Numbered from the stretch's first letter, positions 26,946 to 59,803 are shown. The stretch is 64,000 nt of DNA from Xiphydria camelus (GCA_963678675.1 OY783194.1:10074607-10138606); one strand, 5' to 3'. The notes: generated by a model from the letters alone, not told the origin. A program made the numbers and translations.

Positions 26946-28838
26946 TTGCGCAAATCAGCGGCGGTTCACGACGATGTTTCTCAGCAATTGCGCCTCCACA
27001 TTCAAGAGAGACGAAACGGTTATCGTTTCCTTGTTGACTGTGGTTCAGATGTCTCCATCATTCCTGCAAAAAGGCTGCGTGAGAAGAGAACGCCCACCAG
27101 TTTCAAGCTGTTTGCGGCTAATAACACCGAGATCAAAACGTACGGCACGCAAGTATGTGAACTCGATCTCGGCCTTCGTAGAGCCTTCCGTTGGAATTTT
27201 ATTGTGGCAGATACTTCTACAGCCATCCTTGGAGCGAATTTTCTTTTCTTTTTCTATCTTTTGGTTGATTTGAAGCAAAAGCAGTTAATTGGTCGAAAGA
27301 CATTGCTTACTTCGCGCGGAGAGATCGTTGAAACCGCGAATTTGGGAGTTTCAACGATCAAACGAGAGACGATGTACGAGAGTCTGTTGAAGGAGTTCGT
27401 CGGGGTCACTACACCCACGAGACTCTTGGGAGCTGCGCCTCACGACATCGTGCACAACATCGAGACCAAAGGACCACCGGTTCACGCTCGCCCGCGTCGA
27501 TTGGATGGCGAGAAGCTTAAAATTGCGAAAGCAGAGTTCGAATTCATGATCGATCAAGGAACCTGCCACCCGTCCAGCAGTCCTTGGACTAGCCCATTGC
27601 ACATGGTTTCCAAGGATTCCGGTGCCTGGAGACCGTGCGGGGATTACCGGCAACTTAATGCTGTCACAACGCCTGATAGATACCCGGTAGCGTAGTAGAT
27701 AGTGATCCACATCGAGGATTTTACCGCTAGGTTACACGGGAAGAAGATTTTTTCGACGCTCGACGTAGTGCGCGCCTACTATCATGTTCCTGTAGCTGAG
27801 GCGGACATTCCTAAAACTACGGTCACAACGCCGTTCGGGGCTTTCGAGTTTCTTGTCATGCCGTTCGGACTACGAAATGCAGCTCAAACGTTTCAACGTT
27901 TCATCGACACCGTTCTTCGAGGTTTGGATTTCGTACATGCATATATCGATGACATCCTCATTGCTTCAGAGGACGAGATAACTCACAGGAAACATTTACG
28001 ACTCGTTCTGGAGCGTCTTCAGAAATACGGAGTTATAATAAACCTTAACAAGTGTCATTTCGGCGTTGAAGAAGTTAAATATTTGGGTTACATCGTTAAC
28101 AAAGACGGTTGTAAACCACCAATGGAGCGCGTTGAAGCAATCCTTTCCTACAAGAAACCGGAAACGATTATCTAAATGCGGCGATTTTTAGGCGTAATTA
28201 ATTTTTATCGACGTTTTTTCAAGGGAGCAGCGGAAATACAAGCTCCGCTTACCGAATACCTTCGGGATTCCAAGAAGAATGATCGACGTCCGATTCAATG
28301 GACTGAAGAGGCTGGAGAAGCTTTTGAACGATGCAAGCAGTCCCTCGCAGAAGCCGTACTGTTGGCGCATCCAGCGGAAAATCTTCCACTCTCACTAACC
28401 TGCGACGCTTCGGATATAGCTATCGGTGCTGTTTTGGAACAAAAAGAGGATGGAGTTTGGAAGCCGCTCGGTTTCTTTTCAAAGAAGTTGGACTCGACTC
28501 AGCAAAAATACAGCACGTACGACAGCGAACTTCTGGCGACCTACTCCGCAGTAAAATTTTTCAAGTTTTTTCTCGAAGCTCGTGAGTTTGTGATACGCAC
28601 GGATCACAAGCCTCTAGTTTACGCGTTTGTCCAACATCCCGAGAAAGCCTTTCCTCGACAAAGACAACAGCTAGACTTTATAGCTCAATTTAGTACCGAG
28701 ATCAGCCATCTTTCTGGAGTCGGAAACGTCGTCGCTGACGCTTTTTTCCGGCTTAACGAAATTTCGATGCCAACCATCGTTACGACGCAACAGCTTCAAG
28801 ATGCTCAAGAAGAGGACGCAGAACTGCTCGAGTTCTGA
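26946..28838 (+). pseudogene. LTR retrotransposon pol: protease, reverse transcriptase, RNase H
   Basis: One frame with internal stops. Protease region: [13 protein letters not shown], where the usual D-T/S-G triad is DCG. RT: FSTLDVVRAYYHVP and the YIDD active site at about 27947. RNase H: TCDASDIAIGAVLEQ, then TDHKPLVYAF. Two TAG stops at 27693-27698 lie in a small in-frame insertion after RYPV; TAA at 28173-28175 interrupts before MRRFLGVINFYRRFF; TGA ends the frame at 28838. It cannot make a full polyprotein. Confidence 0.85.
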
Positions 28839-28849
28839 GGTCAAATACT

Positions 28850-29392
28850 TTGTTGAATCTGCAACGACTCACAGTCGAAGGACAAGGTTTCCTTTACTGT
28901 GACGTGTCCACGAGTATCGTTCGACCATACGTTTCGGGACCTTTTCGACAGAAGGTTTTCGCAGCGGTACATAACCTTTCTCACCCGAGCGGAAAATCGA
29001 CCTGCGAAATTATTCGTGAACGCTTCGTGTGGCCATCAATGAAGAAGGACATTCTAGACTGGACGCGTACGTGTATCCAATGTCAACGTTCAAAGATTCA
29101 ACGTTACACGAGGAACGAGCCACAGAAAATTCCGATGCCAAATGGTCGTTTCGAACATGTACACCTTGTCGGCCCATTGCCGCCAGTTAATGAGTATAAA
29201 TACTTACTGACGATGATCGACCGTTTTACTCGTTGGCCTGAAGCTATCATGATTTCTTTATTCAATACAATGGATCCGCCCTCAATCGGAATCACCCGTC
29301 CTTATACACTCGCTATTACTATAATAGAAGTTCGATGCCGACTCGTACACGTGCTCTCGTTACAACGGTCAAGCGAAGAAGGAAACGCTTGA
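28850..29392 (+). pseudogene. LTR retrotransposon integrase, truncated
   Basis: Continues pol in a shifted frame. The N-terminal zinc domain is present (H-x3-H in VHNLSHPSGK, then C-x2-C in CIQCQRS), followed by the start of the core (GPLPPVNEYKYLLTMIDRFTRWPEA). The core's first Asp position reads differently from consensus, and the other acidic residues are missing because the sequence departs after about 29260. Not functional. Confidence 0.75.
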
Positions 29393-29757
29393 TCAAAATG
29401 CTCGACTAGCGTTTTATCTAGTGCGGAGACGCAACCATAGAGAGCGCAACACTCTCCACCACACCGCACCACACCCGCTCCGTACCACACTCTCGATCTC
29501 TCTGCGCGAAGATCGAATCTCAGTGGGAATGAAATCACTCACAAGCAATACAGAATAACTCTTTATTGCCTTCGTGAAAGCAGGGAAAGGAAGAAGGCGG
29601 AAACCGATCGCGGCCGTGTCGAACAGTCCGTAGTCAAGAACTCGAATAACAGAATAGCGGAATGACAAAAGGAAGAAAAGAAGGCGTAACAAGCGCCTAA
29701 CGCGATCGGTGCACCTCCTCTAGAGTCGGCCTTGGAACGCGGCACAGGCCTGCCACA

Positions 29758-30485
29758 GGGCCATTACATATTTTTGTGGCGCCATCTTTCAGCTTGTGGT
29801 CAAAGTAGATAAACCATACAAAGACACCATGATAGAGAACTTTCTCAACGATTCGATCCGCATTGTAACGCGGTTTTTTTTGAAATGTGGACTTACACCA
29901 TCTGGTTCTGAAGAGCTCATTTATGACTGTGATACTATTAAACGGTACGAACCCTTGTGTCGAATTCCATTTATCCGCTCGTTATTTCTCGATAGAATAG
30001 CAATCCTATTTAGTATAGAATATTTGAATTTACCGCTATAAAATCTAGTAACCCTTGAAGGTTGTACGGCCTTAGGATCTAATCTAGTTGCATATGCGAC
30101 ACTGTACAAATTTTCATGTACCGTATGTCCGCGATCAATCAAACCATAGCAAAATTGCGAGTTTTCATGAGCACCCCCGTGGGTTTCCTCATCCAATAGA
30201 ATCACCGGAGAAGCGTGAATGCGCATGCGTAGTCATTCGCAAGTTCAGATCGGTTATTTCGATAACCGATGTCCGTATGTTGATGTCCATACGACCGATG
30301 TCCATATGACCTTGAAATTTACCTTCGGCCGGGCTTGGTGGCCGGGGCGAATTCGAGCAATTTTTACCGGTAGAAGTCGAGTCGGTAGTTAGAGTTTGTG
30401 TCAATTCGCGAGATCGAAGCGGACCTCGAAATCATAAATTTGCGAATAATGGAAATTACTCACCATAATTCACAAATCCACGATT
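29758..30485. other. No gene; relative of an inverted-repeat family
   Basis: Bases 30320-30480 (GGGCTTGGTGG, TACCGGTAGAAGTCGAGTCGG, TCAATTCG.GAGATC) resemble, with divergence, the arms at 48575-48720 and 49055-49195. Nothing else recognised. Confidence 0.35.
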
Positions 30486-30671
30486 TCAAGTCGACACGTT
30501 CAAGTCGCCCATGGAAATAAATGCTTCTTGATATCTTTTTGATTTTTTCAGTATTTTATATGGTTGTACTTTACCCTTTCGAAAGAAGACCGGGTTGTAA
30601 TCACAGCCTGTGAGGGCATGAAAACAGCGTGCGAGAATCACGAATGGCGAATATTCGCCGAATGCACGCAT
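30486..30671 (-). pseudogene. Mobile-element protein remnant (HALTGCDYNPVFFRKGK motif)
   Basis: A 61-codon minus frame contains CFHALTGCDYNPVFFRKGK. I recall similar HALTGCD..FF.KGK motifs in multicopy invertebrate proteins likely carried by transposons. No flanking domain survives here. Confidence 0.35.
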
Positions 30672-30679
30672 TGTCTAGG

Positions 30680-31576
30680 ACCGGCTTTAGCACAGATCTA
30701 GCAGTATGTTTACGATGAAATTTTGGTCTCCCATTTTAAATAAACAATCTCTTATATGCCCTTTATATCACCTACAATTCTTAGCTTGCCCAATATATAA
30801 TAAAAGTGGGATAGACGCTGTGGTTGAAGAGCAAGTTCAAAATCGATTATCTCGAAAGATAGAAGATAGAAGTTTAGATAAAAAGTGTTTATCTGTATTT
30901 TTACTGTAAAAAAGATACTATGCATTTTTTACATATCTCCACTGCGTTTCAAGATAATCGAGTTCAAAGTTAAACAGAGACTTTAACCCTTTGGGCACCC
31001 AGGGTAGGTAAACTCGGCCACCTACGACTGGCAGACCAGTCATTCTACGTTCAGTAATCTTTCTTTAACGCAAATTAAAATTTTGAGCCTGCTTGAAATT
31101 CCTTAACTAAAATCGTCGCTGGCTCTCCATCTATAGCGTTTAGGACCCTTCTTTCAGCGTATCCGTAAAATGATATATATGAGAAGCCAGACTAAAGGGC
31201 GCAAAGTTAGTTGTGAGTTGCTTGTATTTCGTTTGTCCCATTTTTAATTTTCTGGATTTTACCGCGTCAAATGGCCGGCCATACGGAGCTCGTGTAGTCT
31301 GCGATCGGAGCCGCGACCTTTCTCGAGTAACCACCGTGCATTACTGTACATTCTTTCGTATATGTGTGTGTGTATATTAATTCATAATTATTATTGCAAA
31401 AAAAGCAACAGAACGGTCGAAAGATACAGTGACAGGCAACGTGTAAAATAAACTTTCCATTTCGTTAACGTCAATGAACACTGAACATTCTTTCGTGTGT
31501 TATATTTAAAAAAAAACAAAACGTTTGGCCAAACGTTAGTCATCCTGCCAAACCGATTTCCATCTATGATATCCCA
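30680..31576. other. AT-rich sequence without recognisable feature
   Basis: Only short ORFs without motifs. Confidence 0.5.
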
Positions 31577-32330
31577 TCATTGGTTGCCCAAGCTTTTCGA
31601 GTCAAAGTCTCGAGCTGGCGTGGGAGCCTTGCGTTTTGTGCCTTTGCACCTCGCGCTGCCGTCGTCGGTGAAAGAGGCAGAGATCGCGGAAAGGGCATTG
31701 TCGCTGTCCGCCCCTCCGTCGTAGTCCTCCCCGCCACTGCTGGCGTCCATCCTCGTCACTCGCGCGTTTAAACCGGGCGACGGTATCAAGGACCAGTCGG
31801 GTCCAAATCCACCGCGCTTGCGCCGGCCGCAACTGCGGCGGGAAGGGGTCCGCATCGTAGGAGGCAATGGCGTCGTTTTTTCCCTTGATATCGAGCAAAA
31901 ACCGTGGTATCGGGCTGAGCGAATTCAACGGCGGCGATGCAACACCGGAGGTAATCACGCAGGAGGGACCGGCCTCCTGCGAGTTTCCACGCCCGTTTTC
32001 CGGGGTGGCCCCGTCGGAATCCTCGACGATCCCGTTACCGGGTCGTTTCGGGCTGCCGGTGGAGGCCATCTTGGTACCCGGTACCGAGTCTCGACCGGCT
32101 TTTCGCCGGCGAGATGATATTCACGCACTTAATACGCAATTAACTATCACGCACCAAGTACCGCACACCCACACAACACTTTCCAAACACTCGAAAACGC
32201 AAAGCGAACTATCCGCGAAAATTCCGAAAATAAATCCGGAGCCGACACGGACGCGACCGGTCTCGAGCAAGTCCAAGCCGCCGTGTTGCTCATGCCCTAG
32301 ATTTTCCACTTCAAGATTCTCCGGACCAGA
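31577..32330 (-). pseudogene. Second R1-like LINE: 5' UTR and ORF1 start
   Basis: On the minus strand a G+C-rich leader (about 32330-32070) precedes a frame opening MASTGSPKRPGNG at 32069. A frameshift near 31870 moves to the frame ending KRKAPTPARDFDSKS at 31577, after which the sequence turns AT-rich. Composition and N-terminus suit a LINE gag; no zinc knuckle remains. It abuts the end of the first LINE in the same orientation. Confidence 0.45.
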
Positions 32331-32506
32331 TCCGGTGATGACCACGTCAGGTCTGCCCGCTACAACTGAGGTGCCCGCAGCCCTAACGCACGTGGGGGTG
32401 CTACCCACATTGACCAGAAACACTCAATAGCTCCGGACATCAGATCAAGGAGTCTGTTCCCATGCGCATTAGTGTCCCGGCAACCCCAGGACCGCGAAAA
32501 AAAAAA
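32330..32506 (-). pseudogene. R1-like LINE ORF2 endonuclease, downstream piece
   Basis: Minus-strand translation reads SWGCRDTNAHGNRLLDLMSG, then in another frame FLVNVGSTPTCVRAAGTSVV, hallmarks of the APE-type endonuclease of R1-clade LINEs. It continues the piece at 34405-34600; a Helentron-like element separates them. Confidence 0.7.
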
Positions 32507-34404
32507 GGTGTGAGTGCCGTTGTACTCACGGAGGATGTGTAAACATCTTACAATTATCTGCGGTCCGAGTAAGTTTGCTGTTGAGCGTGCAAGCTGTCTT
32601 CAATGTCAATTTCTTCACTGACATCTTCGGTGTGATGAGGCAGGGACACATTCTGAGAAAAGAATGACTCGTTAATGGTAATATCATAGAATTTGTAAAG
32701 AGGAGTATCGATGAGATAACGGAGCCAATCCTTGACAACACGTTTTCGAACCACGATAACTCGATTTGTGTATCTTTTTGCGTTTTATGTGAACATTTAT
32801 AAAATAGTCATCATCAAGTTCTCGTGGCAGATAATGAACCATCGTATTTACGGAAATGGGAACATTTATAACTTGGCCCAAAATTCCATATTGACCTTGA
32901 CCATGTCTAAGTCGTCTGATCTGCATAAACGGAAGACGAGGCGATATCAAACGTTCCGTGACTATATCAAGATCTGGTAAATGATGTCGAGGTAGATACT
33001 TGAATCCGTTTGAAGTTGAATATGTCGGTATTTTTTCTTTTGCAATGAGCCATGGCAAGTGTTACAAACTCGAGCTGCTTCCAAATCCATGTTGGGAAAT
33101 TCTGTTGCGAGAATAGTTATACAGTTAGGAGGTAGAGGTTTCAGGTTTTTCTCGTACCATAACCGGTCACACACAGAACATACATATCCAAAATGATTTT
33201 CTAGAAACTTCTCGTTGAATTTGCAGTGAGCTTCGGACATGTTGCAATAATGGATCATATCCAACTGTTGAAGATGTTGGTTGCCTTGGAGATGGTTCTT
33301 GATCGGAAGAACGGTCATCATTTGGAGTCGATTGAATTCTTGCAGTCGCAGTCGCAGTCGTAGCTGTTGCTTCACGACATCGAATTCTATAATCCCTTGA
33401 ATTTCGTGCTGCAGTGGCTCTTTTATGCTGCAATCTTTCATTAGGCTCCGTGGATTCAGTGAGTGTCATTTCTCTTGCGCTGGTACCAGGCATCGGATCA
33501 GTAGATTGTTCTTCATTCGCACTTGTATTATCGAAACGTCTCTTTTTAGATGAGTGTGAATAGCCATAGACTCGTTTTTTTTTCGGGCACGATAAAACGC
33601 ATGGATATTCACGCATGTACGCAGCAGCTGCAGTTTTCCTTTTTTTTACTTCTTCAGAAGTCTGTTTTTGTCTGTCTTCTCTTTGGAGCATTGCGCTATC
33701 TTTTTTCTATTCTTCGCCTGGTGAGTTGTGAGGAATCACACTAGTCGACGGAGATATCACTCCAGGTAAATCTTTACCAGCTTCGTTAGAAGACTGCCGG
33801 ATGTTGTATATTATGTTGAATAGAGTTGTAGATGCCGGATTTGCTGAAGAGTTAGACAACATTTCATTATGTAATATAAATTCAAGAGAAATAATTATTG
33901 ATTGTTTCTCACCATGCATTAATACGTGGTGAGAAACAATCAATTTAAAACACTTTTTGTATATATGTGTATATAATAGTATATATATTTATATGTACTT
34001 TTATTTATATATAAATATATACATATTTATACATGATTTAGGCTCTATAACCTAAAAGCCCATAGTCAAACTATAATTTTTTTTGTGTATTATAGAACTA
34101 TAGTTCTATGGATAGTGTATAATGAAGCAATTATCACTATATTCTATTATTACGTATTTATACTCACCAATTTTTATAACTTATAAGACACACAGAAACA
34201 CACTGCACTTAACACGTATTTTCACTAGAAAGTAATCCTCGCGTCCACGCGAGTGTGTGCATGGGCAGCTTGCGCGAATAGTATGCGCAGTAGCGCCACA
34301 CACACATTGACGCAGTCACATGTACACGGGCTTACGTCTGACGCTCGATTTCTCAGGAAGGTTCCACCGTAGAGCGATAGCATAGATGTTTACATATCAA
34401 AAAA
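32507..34404 (-). mobile_element. Helentron-like element carrying Rep/helicase-type N-terminal coding (copy d)
   Basis: Its ends match the non-autonomous family: GTGTGAGTGCCGTTGTACTCAC hairpin and GATGTGTAAACATC on the left; GCGCGAATAGTATGCGCAG and AGATGTTTACATATCAAAAAA on the right. The inside is different, about 1.7 kb with minus-strand coding. A perfect 18-bp hairpin lies at 33897-33944. The element sits inside a LINE endonuclease gene. Confidence 0.75.
32554..33691 (-). pseudogene. Helitron/Helentron protein, N-terminal part only (DUF6570-like region)
   Basis: Frames 33691-33167, 33441-32962, 33058-32684 and 32754-32554 follow on with shifts. They give CSVCDRLWYEKNLKPLPPN, AARVCNTCHGSLQKKK, NGFKYLPRHHLPDLDIVTER, RLPFMQIRRL, GQVINVPI and LPRELDDDYFINVHIKRK, then VVKDWLRYLIDTPLYKFYDI. 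This order is that of the Cys-rich and DUF6570 regions that precede the Rep nuclease in animal Helitron proteins. Rep and helicase domains are absent: the sequence passes straight into the element's 3' terminal region. Confidence 0.7.
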
Positions 34405-35614
34405 CCCCAAGCGATCAGGAGTGGCGAGCCCCTATGCCGAAGAACCTCATCTCTAATTTCGTCTAGAGCCTCCTCAAAATCACCAATATGCAGGTTAAGC
34501 GACAGGTAGCAACTCACCAGAACCACACCTCCACACGTTATAGAGACAAAGCCCCGACCCGCGTATCACAGGACACACGGGAAGGGAGCCGTATCTCGCT
34601 GGACTCTTGGGGCCCCTCATCCTGTGTGCATACGCTTTACCGTCACCGAAGCAAATCAAACATCTCGCCTCAAACTCACAGACAACTCACAGTTAAAGCA
34701 ATTGTCCCGCCTGTTCACTTGGTCCGGGCAAACAGCCCGAACGTGACCGAATTTCCAGCACTTAAAGCACTGTAAAGGTGGAGCTTCCATAAGCTCCACT
34801 CTGGCCACCGTCCAGCCGATACGCATACGGCCCGTGGTACTCGCCTGTACCGCCGCAGCAACCGGCATCTTCACCCACGCCGTGAAAAGGCCACGCCTCA
34901 TTGGTCTGATGGCGCCGACCTTCATCTCACCAGGGTTACAACCGCCAATGTTGCTGATCGCAACTGCAACCTTTTCGGGAGTCGCGGAATCAGCCAACTC
35001 TAGGACGCGGACTTCAGCCATCTTGACCGGAACCCTAATTGTGGACCTGCCTCCAAACACCTCAGCTAGTCTTCAAGCTAGCAGCCCCGCCTTTTCATGG
35101 GCCTGATTCCCAAAGGGGAATAAAGATTGAGATCATCACAGCCTGTGTGAACCTTTCTAATCTTCGGCTTATCGATGCCCAACTCTTCAAGCGACACCTT
35201 CTCCTTCGCCTTGGCAATAGCATCCGCGTAAGAAAAGTTCTCACCCTTGCGGGTGATTGTAATAACCGCCGACTTTGGGATCCTCCTACGAACCTTTGGG
35301 GGACGGATCGGCTTGCGACCAGACTCGCCAGCTGGGGCTTGAGTGTTAGCCACTCCAGCCGCCAGTAGAGGGGGGGGTAATGCTCTCCCTCCTCACACTC
35401 TTGCTCCCAACACCACCGTTTTTCCGGGTGTTCTTGTTTGATTCCCGCGATTGCCGCAATCGTGTAGATCCTTTCGGGACCGGAGGGGGCATTACCTGCT
35501 CCATCTCGACCTCCGAGTCAGTCCTCAGACTGCGAGATCTCTTCCTCTTGATGTTTTTTATGTTTTTGCAAGGTTTGCAAATGCCCTTGGCAATTCCTGC
35601 ATCATTACGATAAT
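34405..35614 (-). pseudogene. R1-like LINE: ORF1 (gag) and start of ORF2 endonuclease
   Basis: Read on the minus strand: basic N-terminus (KNIKNIKRKR), then RRRIPKSAVITITRKGENFSYADAI, then VRVPVKMAEVRVLELADSAT-type sequence (35060-34656) and a CCHC knuckle CFKCWKFGHVRAVC followed by CFNC. Further left, VSCYLSLNLHIGDFEEALDE and RHRGSPLLIA (34530-34405) are the endonuclease of ORF2. Frameshifts separate the parts. The Helentron-like element interrupts next to the expected GDFNA motif. Confidence 0.75.
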
Positions 35615-36543
35615 GAAGCTCCCCTCGAGCTAGAATATGTCGAGATTGACCCTGGATTAACGAGTTAAAATGATCGCGGTAATACTAATCACTAAGGATC
35701 GATAATCAGAATTCCGAACATCATTTGTCGGAACAATATTGTTTTTGTAATATACGACTGTTGAAAGGATTGTTATTTGTTGTACGCAGTGCAAGTCAGG
35801 ATGCTGCGCTTCCGAGTAGACGAGTGACAAAATGACAGAAACATATGACTTCTGATTCAGAGCCGCGTCTGTTCCGATAGATCGAAATGGAGATTGCCGT
35901 TTTTGAAATTCAACCACGGTTGGAGATTGCCGGGTTTGCAACTAAACCGAAAATTCAACCTCATTTTTAAGTAAGTATAATTGAGCCGAATTTCCAGCCA
36001 AACGACACTATAAGTCGATCAGAATTACAATAAGGAACTCAATTTCGCCAAAAAGTGGAGATTTCCGGTTTTGCAATAGACCCCTCATATGTAAACGTTT
36101 TTAAACATTATTTAAAAATAATGATAGCCAATTTATTACGAAAAAACAAAATGGGGGCCCATATTCCGATCAGTTCCTATACGCTATAGTATACGCTCTA
36201 AACAAAATATAAAATGATAGATATTATCATACACACAGATACACATCACGGCTATCAAATGCCGGTTGAAACGATTCTGGTTCCAATATGACGTCATGCG
36301 CAGACATGGACGAATCAGCATACCGGTTGGATGTACCGTAGTCGCGACGAGTGTGCTTAAGTGCAAAACTACACCATTCGTACTGCCTTTACTGTTCCTG
36401 ATATCAATAGCCAATAGTGGTCGATACCCCCAAATGACGCGGTGGCTCTCGGTCGAGTAGCCTCAACCGACTCAATGTCGGTTTGTGTCGGACGGTATAG
36501 GCCACGCAGCCAGAGTCCCTAGGTAAATTTACACCCTGTATTG

Positions 36544-36590
<47 letters not shown>

Positions 36591-37165
36591 ATGATTGTGT
36601 CGCAATGAATATCGCTCCTTTGCAGTAAGAGTGAAATTACTCAAAAAAAATGCGATTTATGAGAAACTGGCTTTTAAAATATTGAAAATATTCAAAGGTT
36701 AATATTTATCAGAGAATTTCAAATTGAAAATCCCTAATAATTCCCAATTTCTGATGTATAACAATTTTATTAGGGGTCTTAAGTTTTACCTTTTTTGATT
36801 TGCAGTACTAATGTACCTAAAATTCGATATCAGGATATCTCAAAAGAATTCAATAAGTTATACCAATATTATCTAACAAACGTAAGAGAGAACTATATAG
36901 AACGTAGGAGAGAATCTTTCTAGCTGACATGTCAGATAAGATTGTAAAAACGGTTGATTTCTCGCTGATAGCCTAAGCCTTCAGCTTATAAGAAACTCGG
37001 TGTACCGTATCTTTATATTAGTGGTAACTAAGTTTCAGAGGAGTTTTAAACTTTAAGAGCTTCGTTAAGTGTTTAATCGTGGCAAAGGTATTTTGTAAAA
37101 GTCAAAGAAAGGGACAATAGAAGTATCTACTTCTCATTGAATAATTTTTTTTCGAACTTATCGGA

Positions 37166-58075
<20,910 letters not shown>

Positions 58076-58560
58076 ACGGATAATTAATGATAATTACTTT
58101 AATAGTTTATTTATATACACTGATACTCACTCAGATTATACTCATTACTCAGATTTTAGAAGTTCCAGAGACTACTTAAATCAAACAAATGATAGTGATT
58201 ATACATGACGAAATTTAAAATGTTCAGATACATGAATAATTATATTTACATCCTACTTTTAGCTTTGAAACTCTCTTAACTCTCTTAGGAGACTCTTATA
58301 ATTCTACATTTTTCAGTACTAAGGTCTATGTAATCCTACTAACAGCGTGCGATCAGAAACCGGAATGTCTTTTCTAATACAAAAGTAGTATATAAATGCG
58401 GGAAGTATGTAATGTAGCTTACACATACTGTACACTAGATTCACTAGGTATAGATTAATTTATTAAAGATTAATATCTTTATTGTGCTAATCAATTATGA
58501 ATGAATCGGCGAGATAAATATATTGATCAATGGCTAAGTTTCTTTTACTCCACTCTCATC
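58076..58560 (+). other. Probable 3' UTR and flank of aminopeptidase gene
   Basis: AT-rich sequence after the stop codon. ATTAAA near 58462 could be a polyadenylation signal; no canonical AATAAA-plus-GT-rich pair stands out. Confidence 0.3.
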
Positions 58561-58563
58561 TTC

Positions 58564-59803
58564 GGGGAATGTCGTCAGGGTTGGCCATAGTTTTTACTTT
58601 TGCCCATAATTTCCATGTAAAAAAGAATTCTTATAATTACTGCGCATTCTTAGAAAGGTCCGGAAAAAAGGAAACTTTCCGAGATATTACGGATTAATTG
58701 GAAAATTAGAAATACTGTCAAGGTTGGCCAGTGCCCGTCTAGGTTGGCCAACCGCTGAAAATCGACGAAATATAGAGTAAACGCACCGGTAGTCGGCCAC
58801 TTGAGCAGACGATATTTCCAGTAGTCGGCCACAACTGTTTCTTCCTCTATTCAAGGATACTTTCATATGTCTGTCACATTAAATGGCTGACTACTGGACA
58901 TGACTGACTTACGCGTGTTTACCCTAGGCGCTAAATTATTCTGAATCGCAGTTTTGACAAATGATACTTCATTTGTAGCTGGTCATTATTTTCGTGCACT
59001 TCAAATGCACTTCTCTTTTGCATTTAATGTATGCAACGGAATTGTTACTATTCAAGCGATGAAGCATCGCTTCCAAACAGATGAAGCAAAAGTCTTCATC
59101 CGAACACGCTGCTTTATAAAATCATATTTTACTTTTCGTCACTCAGTGCGTAAAACTCGGTTTCACGGGCGTCCTCAACCCAGTCAACCTCGTATTTCAC
59201 ACTTATTGTTAGTGAAAAAATAGAATTCGTTATAAGGGCGTTTCACGTCGTTTTAACTCGTGTGATTGCCACACTCGCTTCGCTCGTGCATAAAACTTCA
59301 TACTAGTTGAAAACGGCGCTTCACGCCTTTATAACGAAAATATCTATTTTAACGTTTCGTAGCATAAAAAAATGACGAAGCGTTGCTATTATCTCGAAAA
59401 AAAACAATCACGGTGGGCCAACCCTGACTACACAAATGGTCCAACCTTGACGACAAGCACCAGAGTCACATCGCATCACACCATAACCAAACGGGTTATC
59501 AAATTGAATTATCTTCTTAGTTTATTCCTAAAGGATAGCTAGGATATGACACACTTATTTGCTTACCTTGACGATTGCATGTTTTAGCTTCAAGTTCTGA
59601 TACTGGAAAACCTTTTTCGGCTTTCCCAAGCCACTGAATGCACAACATGTTTTACTTTAACGCTTCAACTCGGTGTTTCCACGAAAAGTTTGCTGTTACC
59701 AATAGAAAATTTACCATACTTGCAGATAGTTGAAACTAGTTTTATAAGCTGAAATATCGCAAAAGGCCGCTAGACGACAGGCCAACCCTGACGACATTCC
59801 CCT
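58564..59803. mobile_element. Non-autonomous TIR element, ~1.24 kb
   Basis: Left end GGGGAATGTCGTCAGGGTTG is inverted exactly at the right end (CAACCCTGACGACATTCCCC). TTGGCC-type subterminal motifs recur inside both ends (e.g. 58720-58755, 59405-59445). No transposase. Flanks ACTCTCAT and ACTCTATT might be a degraded 8-bp target duplication. Confidence 0.65.
59136..59345. repeat. Interspersed ~210-bp repeat, copy 2
   Basis: Same orientation and ~85% similar by eye to 56505-56715; nested in the TIR element at 58564. Confidence 0.75.

Larger units (their letters stand above)
26553..29757 (+). mobile_element. Gypsy-type LTR retrotransposon, decayed, with inverted LTRs
   Basis: The left LTR is about 26553-26840 (TGTGGCAGGCC to CCACACA), followed by the primer-binding-like TTGGTGACCCCGACGTG. 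Pol fragments follow in + orientation. The right LTR-like sequence (about 29472-29757) is the reverse complement of the left one and lacks its last ~20 bases, whereas intact elements have LTRs in the same direction. Gag is absent: protease starts ~100 bp after the primer site. No clear target-site duplication. Confidence 0.8.
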
